Assembly (NCBI RefSeq): GCF_015351105.1 | Contig: NZ_JADKRR010000001.1 | Coordinates: forward strand, 1,221,069-1,285,068 | DNA length: 64,000 nucleotides | Source: Clavibacter sp. VKM Ac-2872 | Lineage (GTDB): Bacteria; Actinomycetota; Actinomycetes; Actinomycetales; Microbacteriaceae | Direction: 5' to 3' | Shown here: one piece after another, positions 24,587 through 33,677 of the stretch | Numbering within the stretch: the stretch's first letter is position 1 | Layout: every line of letters starts with the position of its first letter | Translations under genes and position numbers: made by a program | Notes under the pieces: model-generated | The model's input: the letters and a program-made list of their open reading frames with translations, nothing else | What the model was told of the DNA's origin: nothing | Database searches by the model: none

Positions 24587-26503
24587 GTGACCGACCAGCT
24601 CGTCCCCGGCACCCCCGGGCGCGACCCCTACGGGTCCACCGCGCCCGGCGCCCTCCCGGCACCCGTCGCCCTCGGCCCCGTCACCGCGGACGAGCCCGTG
24701 GAGGACGTCCGCACCGCCGAGTCGCTTCTCGAGGCCCTCGACGACCAGCAGCGCCTCGCCGCGGAGGCGCTCCTCGGCCCGGTCGTCGTGCTGGCGGGTG
24801 CGGGCACGGGCAAGACGCGCGCCATCACGCACCGCATCGCGTACGGGATCCAGGCCGGCGTGTACCCGCCCAACCGCGTCATGGCGCTCACCTTCACCTC
24901 GCGCGCCGCGGCCGAGCTGCGCGGACGCCTCCGCGAGCTCGGCGCCGGACCCGTGGCCGCGCGCACCTTCCACGCGGCTGCCCTCAAGCAGCTCAACTTC
25001 TTCTGGCCGCAGGTGGTCGGCGGCACCATGCCGCGCCTCATCGAGAGCAAGGGGCGGATGCTCGGCCACGCCGCCGAGTCGCTGCGCCTCCGCCTCGACA
25101 CGGCCGCGCTCCGCGACATGGCCGCCGAGGTCGAGTGGCGGAAGGTCTCGATGATCTCGATCGAGCAGTACGGCCTCGCCGCGCGCACCACCCGCACGCT
25201 GCCGCCGCAGCTCGACGCCGACCAGGCCGTCGCGCTCCTCCAGGCCTACGAGGACATCAAGGACCAGCGCCGCCAGCTCGACTTCGAGGACGTGCTGCTC
25301 GCCACCGCGGGCATGATCGAGGCCGAGCCGTGGGTCGCGCAGCAGGTGCGCGAGCAGTACCGCTTCTTCGTGGTCGACGAGTACCAGGACGTCTCGCCGC
25401 TGCAGCAGACGATCCTCGACCTCTGGATGGGCGACCGCCGCGACCTCTGCGTGGTCGGCGACGCCAGCCAGACCATCTACTCGTTCGCGGGCGCCAAGAG
25501 CGCCTACCTCCTCGACTTCGCGTCGCGCTTCCCCGAGGCGACGGTCGTGCGGCTCGAGCGGAACTACCGGTCGACCTCGGGCATCACGGAGGCGGCGAAC
25601 CGGCTGATGCGCGGCCGCCCTGGTGCGCTCACGCTCGTGTCGGCGGACGCGGATCCGGACGGCGACGGCACCGGCACCGCATCCGCCCGCGCCGCGACGG
25701 GCCGCGGATCCGCCGCGGTGCCCGGCCGCGGCGAGGGCTTCCGGGCGCCGCAGGTGAGCGCGTTCCCGTCCGACGGCGCCGAGGCGCGCGCGATCGCCGG
25801 TGCCATCGCGCAGCAGATCGCCTCGGGCATCGCGCCCGAGGACATCGCCGTCCTCTACCGCATGAACGGCCAGTCGGCGGTGCTCGAGCAGGCGCTCGGC
25901 GACGCGGGCGTCAGCTACCAGGTGCGCGGATCCCAGCGCTTCTTCGACCGCCCCGAGATCAAGCAGGCGCTCCTCGCGCTCCGCGGTGCGTCCGTCTCCA
26001 TCTCGGGCGAGCCGCTGTTCAAGTCGGTGAGCGACGTGCTCCGCGGCCTCGGCTGGAGCCAGGCACCGCCCGAGCAGCCGGGCGCCGTGCGCGACCGGTG
26101 GGAGTCCCTCGACGCGATCATGGGCCTCGCCGAGCGCATGCCCGCGGGCAGCACCTTCCGCGCCTTCACCGACGAGCTGCTCGAGCGCCAGGCCGGCCAG
26201 CACGAGCCGACGGTGTCCGCCGTCACGCTCGCGACGCTGCACTCCGCCAAGGGCCTCGAGTGGGAGCACGTCTACCTGATGGGGCTGAGCGAGGGGCTCG
26301 TGCCCATCAGCTACGCGCAGACGCTCGAGGCGGTGGACGAGGAGCGGCGCCTCCTCTACGTCGGGATCACGCGCGCGCGATCCGGGCTGCGGCTCTCCTG
26401 GAGCCGGAGCGGACCGCATCGATCGGGGCAGCGGGAGCCGTCGCGGTTCCTGGCAGAGCTCGACACCCGCATCGCGGGTGGGGGCGCGAAGCGCGGCGCG
26501 TGA
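24587..26503 (+). CDS. uvrD2: ATP-dependent DNA helicase UvrD2
   Basis: This 638-residue SF1A helicase has Walker A LAGAGTGKTRA (about residues 69-79), motif Ia LTFTSRAAAEL, Walker B FFVVDEYQDVSPLQQ, motif III GDASQTIYSFAGA, motif IV LERNYRS, motif V HSAKGLEWEHV and motif VI VGITRARSGL. It matches mycobacterial UvrD2 in place (next to nudC) and motifs, but the HRDC and tetracysteine regions of the roughly 700-residue mycobacterial protein are missing: the chain stops soon after motif VI with a Gly/Ala-rich tail. An Ala/Gly/Arg-rich insert sits near residue 350-385. It unwinds DNA 3'-5'. The last 137 nt are antisense to the next gene. Confidence 0.88.
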   Translation: MTDQLVPGTPGRDPYGSTAPGALPAPVALGPVTADEPVEDVRTAESLLEALDDQQRLAAEALLGPVVVLAGAGTGKTRAITHRIAYGIQAGVYPPNRVMALTFTSRAAAELRGRLRELGAGPVAARTFHAAALKQLNFFWPQVVGGTMPRLIESKGRMLGHAAESLRLRLDTAALRDMAAEVEWRKVSMISIEQYGLAARTTRTLPPQLDADQAVALLQAYEDIKDQRRQLDFEDVLLATAGMIEAEPWVAQQVREQYRFFVVDEYQDVSPLQQTILDLWMGDRRDLCVVGDASQTIYSFAGAKSAYLLDFASRFPEATVVRLERNYRSTSGITEAANRLMRGRPGALTLVSADADPDGDGTGTASARAATGRGSAAVPGRGEGFRAPQVSAFPSDGAEARAIAGAIAQQIASGIAPEDIAVLYRMNGQSAVLEQALGDAGVSYQVRGSQRFFDRPEIKQALLALRGASVSISGEPLFKSVSDVLRGLGWSQAPPEQPGAVRDRWESLDAIMGLAERMPAGSTFRAFTDELLERQAGQHEPTVSAVTLATLHSAKGLEWEHVYLMGLSEGLVPISYAQTLEAVDEERRLLYVGITRARSGLRLSWSRSGPHRSGQREPSRFLAELDTRIAGGGAKRGA

Positions 26504-27290
26504 CCCGGCCCGTCCGCACGTCCAGCACCACCTGGTGGGTCGCGAGCGCGTTCTCGCCCGTCGCGAGCAGCCGGTCGACGGGCCGCGCGGCGAGGGCCGC
26601 GAGCTCGGCGGGCACGAGCCCGGCCTCGGATCCGCTGTCGCGCCCGAGCAGCTGGGCCGCGATGGCGGGCCAGGCCGGATCCGCATCCCGTCGCCCGAGG
26701 TCGAGGCAGTAGCAGCACGCCGTCCGTCCGGGCTCGACCAGCGGACCGACGACGGCGTGCCGGTCGCCGATGACCACCGGCAGGTGCGGCACGTCCTCCC
26801 GGGACCAGCGTCCGTAGACGGCGGGGGCGATGGCGAAGTGCGCGACGATGACGGCGAGGGCCGTGCGCGGATCCGCGTCGGCGGACATCGGCCGCGACGT
26901 CGCGTCGTGTCCGGCGCGGGACAGGGCGTCCGCGATGCGGTCGGCGGTCGGTCCGACGCCGACGAGGGCGACCGGCCCGGTGCGGGAACGCGAGCGCCCG
27001 CGGAGGCCGGCGTCGGCGTCGGCGCCGGACGAGGGGCCCGCGTCCCGCGGCGGGAGGAGGGCCGGCCGCACCAGGTCGAGCAGCTGCGTGACGTGCGCGG
27101 GGCCGGCGCCCTCCGTCGCGGCGATCATGTCGAGGCCGCCGCGGCTGATGCCACGCCGGAGCGCGTCGAGCAGCCGTTCGTCGAGGCGCGAGACCGCGCT
27201 GAGCACCACGGGCGGGCGGTCGACGCCGAGCTGGAGGGAGTCCGGCGTGCGCCAGACGAGCGGGAGACGGGGATCGAGTCGGATGGCCAT
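26367..27290 (-). CDS. Orphan ThiF/E1-like, TOMM leader-peptide-binding-type protein
   Basis: This 307-residue protein resembles the ThiF-like half of TOMM cyclodehydratases (ocin-ThiF), which binds the RiPP leader peptide. Visible features are a Rossmann-like segment PVALVGVGPTADRIADAL (about residues 110-128), a core ACCYCLDLGRRDADP (about 190-205) and a C-terminal HPRCGC, together giving the zinc-binding Cys sets of this family. No YcaO gene, precursor peptide or transporter lies nearby, so it is an orphan in the actinobacterial uvrD2 neighbourhood. Its 3' end runs 137 nt antisense into uvrD2. Function unknown; leader binding is family inference. Confidence 0.65.
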   Translation of the reverse strand: MAIRLDPRLPLVWRTPDSLQLGVDRPPVVLSAVSRLDERLLDALRRGISRGGLDMIAATEGAGPAHVTQLLDLVRPALLPPRDAGPSSGADADAGLRGRSRSRTGPVALVGVGPTADRIADALSRAGHDATSRPMSADADPRTALAVIVAHFAIAPAVYGRWSREDVPHLPVVIGDRHAVVGPLVEPGRTACCYCLDLGRRDADPAWPAIAAQLLGRDSGSEAGLVPAELAALAARPVDRLLATGENALATHQVVLDVRTGRVTRRASRPHPRCGCRALPGTATAPAAPIDAVRSGSRRAAARIARA

Positions 27291-27341
27291 GGGCGCGCAC
27301 AGTGCCCGACGCGTCGTCCGCCCGCGGGGCGTCTCCACAGG

Positions 27342-27379
27342 CGCCGGGCCGACGTCGCGGAGGCGACGCCGGCCCGGCG
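27342..27379 (-). terminator. Hairpin terminator of the DUF2342 gene
   Basis: The 17-nt arms pair with a single mismatch around a GGAG loop, 18 nt past the stop of the metalloprotease gene. Confidence 0.65.
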
Positions 27380-27396
27380 GGGGAGCGGGTCCTGCG

Positions 27397-28812
27397 TCAG
27401 ACGGGCCGCGGATCCGTGCCGGGCGCGTCGTCGGGACCGTCGTCGGGCGTCTCGCCCGGCTCGGTCGCGCGGCCCTGGCCGTCCTCCACGGGCCGGCCGG
27501 CGTCGGACCCGCTGAGCAGGTCCTCGAGCGCCTGGTCGACCTCGTCGGGCTCGGGCTCGCCCTGCGTGAGGCGCGCGACGAGCGCGTGCGGGGCGTCGAT
27601 GTCCTCGGAGGTGGGCAGGACGTCGGGGTGCGACCACAGCGCGTCGCGCTGCTCCGCGCCCACGCCGTCGGTGACCGCCTGCCACATCGCCGCGGCCTCG
27701 CGCAGGCGGCGCGGCCGGAGCTCGAGGCCCACGAGCGTCGCGAAGGCGGACTCGGCGGGACCGCCCGTCGCGCGCCGGCGGCGCACCGTCTCGGCGATGG
27801 CGGACGCCCGGGGGAGCCGCACGGTCGCGGCGGCGGTCACCACGTCCACCCAGCCCTCGATGAGCGCGAGCATGGTCTCGAGGCGGGCGAGGGCGGCGAG
27901 CTGCGCGTCCGTCTTCGGCGGGATGAGGGATCCGTCGACCATGGCCTGGCGGAGCTCCTCGGGGTTCGACGGGTCGAAGCCCTCCGCGAGCGACTCGAGC
28001 CGGTCGGTGTCGATGTGCACGCCCTTCGCGAACTCCGTGATGGAGGAGATGAGCTGCAGGCGCAGCCAGCGCGCGTGGCGGAACAGGCGCGCGTGGGCGA
28101 GCTCGCGGACGGCGAGGTAGATCTGCACCTGGTCGTCGGAGACGTCGATCCCCTCGCCGAACGCCTGGACGTTCTGCGGCAGGAGCGCGGCCTGCTGGTC
28201 GTCGAGCAGCGGGATGCCGACGTCGCCGCCGGAGACGACCTCGGTGGACAGCTGCCCGACCACCTGGCCGAGCTGCATGGCGAAGAGCGTGCCGCCGAGG
28301 TTCCGCATCATGCGCCCGGCGCCCGCGACCATGCCCTGCATCTCCTCGGGCGCGTTCTGCTGCAGGACCTCGGTGAGCGAGTCGGCGATGCTGAGCGCGA
28401 CGGGCTCGGCGAGCTGCGTCCACACCGGCATCGTGAGCTCCGTCCACTGCGCGCGCGTGATGAGGCGCGGCGCGACCGTGAGCTGGCTGACGTAGGTGAC
28501 CTCGTCGAGCCACAGCGCGGCGACCTGGAACGCCTGGTCCAGGGGCGCGGACGCGGCGGCGGTGACCTGCGTCTGCTCGGCCGCGGCGAGCTGTCGGGCG
28601 CCCTCGCGGGCCACCTTCCAGTCGACGCCGTCGCCGGTGTTGGCGAGCGCGCCCTGGAGCTGCGCGAGGAGCTGGCGCACCATCTCCGGATCCTGCGGGA
28701 GGCCCGCGGCACCCGCGAGCTTGTCCGGGTCGATCTGCCCGTCGGCGCCGAGGAACCGCTCCAGCATGCGCCGGAACTCGTCCTCGGGGTTCGGGGTGGG
28801 CTCGTCGGCCAT
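27397..28812 (-). CDS. Zinc-dependent metalloprotease family (DUF2342, zincin_2)
   Basis: This 471-residue helical protein belongs to the actinobacterial DUF2342 family. The family zinc-binding helix is visible as RELAHARLF at residues 236-244, which has ExxH but not the full HExxH, so proteolysis has been assumed rather than shown. The last 60 residues are acidic, Pro-rich and disordered. There is no signal peptide or membrane span. It is divergent from the PDZ-Lon protease gene, the same pairing as Rv3195/Rv3194c in mycobacteria (from memory), which suggests a shared role in envelope protein turnover. Confidence 0.85.
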   Translation of the reverse strand: MADEPTPNPEDEFRRMLERFLGADGQIDPDKLAGAAGLPQDPEMVRQLLAQLQGALANTGDGVDWKVAREGARQLAAAEQTQVTAAASAPLDQAFQVAALWLDEVTYVSQLTVAPRLITRAQWTELTMPVWTQLAEPVALSIADSLTEVLQQNAPEEMQGMVAGAGRMMRNLGGTLFAMQLGQVVGQLSTEVVSGGDVGIPLLDDQQAALLPQNVQAFGEGIDVSDDQVQIYLAVRELAHARLFRHARWLRLQLISSITEFAKGVHIDTDRLESLAEGFDPSNPEELRQAMVDGSLIPPKTDAQLAALARLETMLALIEGWVDVVTAAATVRLPRASAIAETVRRRRATGGPAESAFATLVGLELRPRRLREAAAMWQAVTDGVGAEQRDALWSHPDVLPTSEDIDAPHALVARLTQGEPEPDEVDQALEDLLSGSDAGRPVEDGQGRATEPGETPDDGPDDAPGTDPRPV

Positions 28813-29024
28813 GGAGGGTCTCCCGTGGGGTCGAGGGGTCCGGATCGCGGTGCCGCGGCCGGTGGATCCACGCTAGCCCGCGCCCACGGGAAACCCATCC
28901 GCATTCGCCTAGGCTGAGCCCTCGCGGCTTCCGCCCGCCGCGAACAGCGGCCGTGAGGGCCGCCCCGACACCCGTCGCCCGGCCGCTTCCCGGCCCGACG
29001 CGCCCCGACACCGAGGACATCCGG

Positions 29025-30116
29025 ATGAGCCTGTTCGCCCAGCACGCCCCCCGCGCACCCCGGCCCCCGCGCCGCCGCCGCGTCGGCCGCGTGCTCGCCG
29101 GCGTCGGCGCCGTGCTCGCCCTCGCGCTCGGCCTCATGCCGTCGCCGTACGTCATCGAGCAGCCCGGCCCCGTGTTCGACACCCTCGGCACGAGCGACCA
29201 CGAGGGCACGGAACGCCCCCTCATCTCCATCCCCGACCGCACGACGTACCCCACCGACGGCAGCCTCGACATGCTCACCGTCAGCGTCGTCGGCAACCCC
29301 GCGCAGCGCCCCGACTGGTTCGCGGTCGTGTCCGCCTGGCTCGACCCGAGCCGCAGCGTCGTGCCGATGGAGGCGGTCTTCCCGGCCGATCAGACCGCCG
29401 AGCAGCGCGACGCCCAGAACCAGGTCCAGATGACGGACTCGCAGCAGGACGCCGTCGCCGCGGCCCTGACTGAGCTCGGCATCGACGTGCCGCGCACCCT
29501 CCAGGTCCAGAGCGTCGTCGACGGATCCCCGGCCGACGGCCCCCTCCGCGCGGGCGACGCGATCCGCACGGTCGACGGCGCCGACGTGGTCGACCTCGCC
29601 GACCTGCAGGCGCGCGTCGCCGCGGCCGGCACGACCACGGCGCTGTCCTTCGGGATCACGCGCGACGGGCAGGACAGCACGGTCGAGGTCACGCCGGCGG
29701 AGCGCGACGGCCGCCCCGTCATCGGCGTCGTCACCTCCACCTCGTACGAGTTCCCGTTCGAGGTCGACATCCAGCTCGACGACGTCGGCGGTCCGAGCGC
29801 CGGCATGATGTTCGCGCTGGGGATCATGGACAAGCTCGAGGAGGGCTCGCTCACCGGAGGCAAGTCCATCGCGGGCACGGGCACGATCGACGCGGGGGGC
29901 GACGTCGGCCCCATCGGCGGCATCCGCCAGAAGCTCTTCGGCGCCGAGCGCGCGGGAGCCCGGTACTTCCTGGCGCCCGCCGACAACTGCGACGAGGTGC
30001 GGGGGCACGTGCCCGACGGCCTCCGCGTCTTCGCCGTCTCGAAGCTCGACGACTCGCTCACGGCGCTGAAGGCCATCTCGACGGACGGCGACCTGGACGC
30101 GCTCCCGACCTGCTGA
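29025..30116 (+). CDS. Membrane-anchored PDZ / Lon-type (S16) serine protease
   Basis: This 363-residue protein has a basic N-terminus, one membrane anchor (about residues 21-41), a PDZ domain (about 158-226) and a C-terminal Lon proteolytic domain. The Ser-Lys dyad is intact: Ser258 in DDVGGPSAGMMFAL and Lys303 in GGIRQKLFGAERAG, with the preceding GTGTIDAGGDVGPIGG strand-turn. The catalytic part faces the outside, as in the YlbL/SdrC-like family. The start follows CATCCGG with a GAGG about 8 nt upstream; a frame from 28953 would add 24 residues before the anchor. It precedes the UPF0182 gene by 127 nt. Confidence 0.9.
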   Translation: MSLFAQHAPRAPRPPRRRRVGRVLAGVGAVLALALGLMPSPYVIEQPGPVFDTLGTSDHEGTERPLISIPDRTTYPTDGSLDMLTVSVVGNPAQRPDWFAVVSAWLDPSRSVVPMEAVFPADQTAEQRDAQNQVQMTDSQQDAVAAALTELGIDVPRTLQVQSVVDGSPADGPLRAGDAIRTVDGADVVDLADLQARVAAAGTTTALSFGITRDGQDSTVEVTPAERDGRPVIGVVTSTSYEFPFEVDIQLDDVGGPSAGMMFALGIMDKLEEGSLTGGKSIAGTGTIDAGGDVGPIGGIRQKLFGAERAGARYFLAPADNCDEVRGHVPDGLRVFAVSKLDDSLTALKAISTDGDLDALPTC

Positions 30117-30243
30117 GACGGCCCCCGGCCGGGTCGTCGCGAGGGCGCCCTTACCAGACGAGGACGTCCGATCGCTCGCAGGTCCCTGGCAACAGCCCCG
30201 CCTAGGATGAGGACTCCGCTGTCCCCGACTCTGAGGCACACAC

Positions 30244-33195
30244 GTGACAAGCACATCCGCCCGGCCCGCCAGACGGAGCCGAGCCCCCCTCGCCATCACC
30301 GCGGCCATCATCGCCGCCCTCGTGATCGCGTTCTTCATCTTCGCCGGCTTCTACGCCGACGTCCTCTGGTACGACCAGCTGGGCTACCTCGGCGTGCTCC
30401 TCACGCAGTGGGGCGCGGGCATCGCCCTGTTCCTCATCGGGTTCCTCGCCATGGCGATCCCGGTGTTCGTGAGCATCCAGGTCGCGTACCGCTCGCGGCC
30501 CGTCTACGCGAAGCTCAACTCCCAGCTCGACCGCTACCAGCAGGTCATCGAGCCGCTGCGCCGCCTCGCGATGTTCGCCATCCCCGCGGTGTTCGGCCTG
30601 TTCGCGGGCGTCTCCGCGTCGAGCGGCTGGCAGCGCACGCTGCTCTGGCTGAACCGCACGCCCTCCGGCACGGTGGATCCGCAGTTCCAGCTCGACACGT
30701 CGTTCTACCTGTTCGAGCTGCCCTTCTACCACGCCGTCGTCGGCTTCGCCTCGGCCGTGGTCATCATCTCCATGCTCGGAGTGCTCGCCACGAGCTACCT
30801 CTACGGCGCCGTGCGGTTCTCGGGCCGCGAGGTGCGCATCTCGAAGAGCTCCCGCATCCAGATCGCGATCACCGCGGGCGTCTACTTCCTGCTGCAGGGC
30901 GTGAGCATCTGGCTCGACCAGTACTCCTCGGTGGTCAACACGGCCAACGGCGGGCTGTTCACCGGTGCCGCGTACTCCGACGTCAACGCGGTCATCCCGG
31001 GACGGACGATCCTCGCGGGCATCTCCATCGTCGTGGCGGTGCTGTTCCTCATCACCGCGGCCATCGGCCGTTGGCGCCTGCCCATCATCGGCACCGCGGG
31101 GCTCATCGTGGCCAGCATCCTCGTCGGCACGGCCTACCCGGCCATCATGCAGCGCTTCCAGGTCGAGCCCAACGAGCGCTCGCTCGAGTCGCCGTTCTAC
31201 GAGCGCAACATCGAGGCGACGCGGCAGGCCTACGGCCTGGCGGACATCGAGGAGATCCCCTACGACGCGACCACGGACACGACGCCCGGCGCGCTCCGCG
31301 AGGACGCCGCGACCACCGCGAACATCCGCATCCTCGACCCCGCTGTCGTGGGCGACGCGTTCAGCCAGCTGCAGCAGTTCCGGCAGTACTACCAGTTCGG
31401 CGACAACCTCGACGTCGACCGGTACCAGATCGACGGTCGTGTGCAGGACACGGTGGTCGCGGTCCGCGAGCTGAGCCCCACCAACACGGGCACATCGTGG
31501 GTCAACCAGCACCTCGTCTACACGCACGGCTACTCGCTCGTCGCGGCGTACGGCACGCAGCGCACCTCCGACGGGCAGCCCGTGTTCCTCGAGTCGGGCA
31601 TCCCCGCGTCGGGCGACCTGGGTGACTTCGAGCCGCGCGTGTACTTCGGCGAGAACTCGCCGGACTACTCGATCGTCGGCGGACCCGAGTCGGGCGACAA
31701 GGTGGAGCTGGACTACCCGTCCGGCGTCGACGGCGCCGACGAGACCTACACGACGTTCCAGGGCGACGGCGGGCCGAAGGTCGACAACGTCTTCAAGCGC
31801 CTGATCTACGCGCTCAAGTTCCAGTCGGAGCAGATCTTCCTGGCCAACCAGATCAACGACCAGTCGCAGATCCTCTACGACCGCGACCCGGCGGAGCGCG
31901 TGGGCAAGGTCGCGCCGTACCTCACGGTCGACAAGGACCCGTACCCCAGCGTGGTCGACGGCCGCGTGGTGTGGATCGTCGACGGCTACACGACGAGCGA
32001 CCAGTACCCGTACTCGCAGCACAACGACATGAGCCGCCTCATCGCCGACTCGCAGCAGACCCAGCCGCTCGTGCCGACGGACCGGATCAACTACATCCGC
32101 AACTCGGTCAAGGCCACGGTCGACGCGTACGACGGCAAGGTCACGCTCTACGCGTGGGACACCGACGACCCGATCCTCAAGACGTGGCAGAAGGTGTTCC
32201 CCTCGACCCTCAAGCCGATCGCGGACATCTCGGGCGAGCTCATGAGCCACCTGCGCTTCCCGGCCGACATGTTCAAGGTCCAGCGCGCGGTGCTCGGCAA
32301 GTACCACGTGACCGATCCCGGCTCGATCTACTCGAACCAGGACCTCTGGACCACGCCGAACGACCCGACGGCCACCACCGAGGCGGGCACGCCGGCGAGC
32401 CTCCAGCCGCCGTACTACCTGACCATGCAGATGCCGGGCCAGGACGCCCCGAGGTTCTCGCTGTACTCGACCTTCATCCCCCCGGCCACGCAGGACACCT
32501 CCCGGAGCGTGCTCACGGGCTACCTCGGGGTCGACTCGGATGCGGGGAGCACGGCGGGTCAGAAGGCGCCGGACTACGGGAAGCTGCGTCTGCTGACGCT
32601 GCCGAACGACGACACCATCCCGGCGCCGACGCAGATCCAGAACAACTTCAACTCGGACACGAACGTGGCGAACCAGCTGAACCTGCTGGAGCGCGGCGGG
32701 CGCACGAGCGTCGTGCGCGGCAACCTGCTGACCCTGCCGGTCGGCGGCGGGCTGCTGTACGTGCAGCCCGTGTACGTGCGCTCCACGGGCGACACGAGCT
32801 ACCCGCTGCTCCGCAAGGTGCTGGTGGCGTTCGGCGACAAGATCGCGTTCGAGGACACGCTCGACGCCGCGCTCGACAGCATCTTCGGGGGCGACTCGGG
32901 AGCCACCGCCGGTGACGAGGACGTCGTGCCCACGACGCCGGTCGACGGCGGAACGGGAGACGGGTCCACCGACGGCGGGACAGACGGGGGCACGGGATCC
33001 ACGCCCACGCCGAGTCCGACGACCTCGCCCGCGGCTCCCGCGCAGGACGTGCAGGCGGCGCTCGACGCGGCCAACACGGCGCTGCAGGAGCGGCAGGCCG
33101 CGTACGCGTCCGGCGACCTCGTGGCCGCTGCGCAGGCGGACCAGCGGTTCACCGAGGCCGTGCAGCGCGCGTACGAGCTGAGCCAGAAGCAGTAG
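30244..33195 (+). CDS. UPF0182 family large membrane protein
   Basis: This 983-residue protein has about seven transmembrane helices in the first third (residues roughly 20-45, 60-85, 110-130, 160-185, 210-230, 260-280, 285-305), then a large extracytoplasmic domain, then an acidic Gly/Thr/Pro linker (about 905-935) and a short C-terminal helix. It follows UPF0182 end to end, for example RDGVVGQ-like FYERNIEATRQAYGL and TYTTFQGDGGPKVDN. The function is unknown. The PDZ-S16/UPF0182 pair is a constant of actinobacterial genomes. The GTG start is 35 nt past a possible -10, TAGGAT at 30203-30208. A strong hairpin follows. Confidence 0.92.
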   Translation: MTSTSARPARRSRAPLAITAAIIAALVIAFFIFAGFYADVLWYDQLGYLGVLLTQWGAGIALFLIGFLAMAIPVFVSIQVAYRSRPVYAKLNSQLDRYQQVIEPLRRLAMFAIPAVFGLFAGVSASSGWQRTLLWLNRTPSGTVDPQFQLDTSFYLFELPFYHAVVGFASAVVIISMLGVLATSYLYGAVRFSGREVRISKSSRIQIAITAGVYFLLQGVSIWLDQYSSVVNTANGGLFTGAAYSDVNAVIPGRTILAGISIVVAVLFLITAAIGRWRLPIIGTAGLIVASILVGTAYPAIMQRFQVEPNERSLESPFYERNIEATRQAYGLADIEEIPYDATTDTTPGALREDAATTANIRILDPAVVGDAFSQLQQFRQYYQFGDNLDVDRYQIDGRVQDTVVAVRELSPTNTGTSWVNQHLVYTHGYSLVAAYGTQRTSDGQPVFLESGIPASGDLGDFEPRVYFGENSPDYSIVGGPESGDKVELDYPSGVDGADETYTTFQGDGGPKVDNVFKRLIYALKFQSEQIFLANQINDQSQILYDRDPAERVGKVAPYLTVDKDPYPSVVDGRVVWIVDGYTTSDQYPYSQHNDMSRLIADSQQTQPLVPTDRINYIRNSVKATVDAYDGKVTLYAWDTDDPILKTWQKVFPSTLKPIADISGELMSHLRFPADMFKVQRAVLGKYHVTDPGSIYSNQDLWTTPNDPTATTEAGTPASLQPPYYLTMQMPGQDAPRFSLYSTFIPPATQDTSRSVLTGYLGVDSDAGSTAGQKAPDYGKLRLLTLPNDDTIPAPTQIQNNFNSDTNVANQLNLLERGGRTSVVRGNLLTLPVGGGLLYVQPVYVRSTGDTSYPLLRKVLVAFGDKIAFEDTLDAALDSIFGGDSGATAGDEDVVPTTPVDGGTGDGSTDGGTDGGTGSTPTPSPTTSPAAPAQDVQAALDAANTALQERQAAYASGDLVAAAQADQRFTEAVQRAYELSQKQ

Positions 33196-33209
33196 CCCTG
33201 CTCCTCATC

Positions 33210-33257
33210 AGGACGGCCCCGGCGGCCCCGCGACGCGGGTGCCCCCGGGGCCGTCCT
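33210..33257 (+). terminator. Hairpin terminator after the UPF0182 gene
   Basis: AGGACGGCCCCGG pairs perfectly with CCGGGGCCGTCCT, 14 nt past the stop; the interior is GC-rich and may form further pairs. Confidence 0.75.
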
Positions 33258-33333
33258 CGTGCGGGGAGCGGATCCGGCCGGGCGGCGCCGGGCCCGTGCC
33301 GCCCGGGTGGTCATGAGCACCCCGGAGGTCTGG

Positions 33334-33339
33334 TAATGT
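33334..33339 (+). promoter_or_regulatory. Extended -10 element of the initiator tRNA gene
   Basis: TGGTAATGT carries an extended -10 (TGnTAnnnT) 11 nt before the mature tRNA, in the most AT-rich stretch of the vicinity. No clear -35 is present. Confidence 0.5.
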
Positions 33340-33350
33340 ATTCCTCGTAG

Positions 33351-33424
33351 CGCGGGGTGGAGCAGTTCGGTAGCTCGCTGGGCTCATAACCCAGAGGTCG
33401 TAGGTTCAAATCCTGCCCCCGCAA
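33351..33424 (+). tRNA. Initiator tRNA-Met (CAT anticodon)
   Basis: The 74-nt cloverleaf has acceptor arm CGCGGGG/CCCCGCA, anticodon stem CTGGG/CCCAG with loop CTCATAA, and T arm GTAGG-TTCAAAT-CCTGC. Two hallmarks mark it as the initiator: a C1-A72 mismatch at the top of the acceptor stem, and three consecutive G-C pairs next to the anticodon loop. The 3' CCA is not encoded (A73 is followed by CAA). It has its own promoter and terminator. Confidence 0.97.
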
Positions 33425-33430
33425 CAAGAT

Positions 33431-33461
33431 GAAGGCCCGGTCTCCTGGAGACCGGGCCTTC
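33431..33461 (+). terminator. Hairpin terminator of the initiator tRNA gene
   Basis: GAAGGCCCGGTCT pairs with AGACCGGGCCTTC around the loop CCTGG, 6 nt past the tRNA. Confidence 0.85.
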
Positions 33462-33677
33462 TGCGTTCACCGAGCGTCTCACCCGGGCGTGCTCCTCGGA
33501 GGCGGCTGCCCTCGCGGTCGGGGATCGCCCGCCGGGGCGCGGGATCGACGAGACGTCTCCCGGTCCGTCCTGGCCGGGACCGGCTCGTGGAGCGGGGCGA
33601 TCACGTCGGGACGGGACGACGTAGGGTCTCCTGGCGGTCCCGCTCCGGTGCTCGCGACGAGCGGCTCGGAGGTCGGC

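Noticed and set aside
33429-33677. Upstream start for the P-loop kinase
   Set aside because: It would include the tRNA terminator arm and unrelated residues; the GTG at 33678 has a proper ribosome-binding site.
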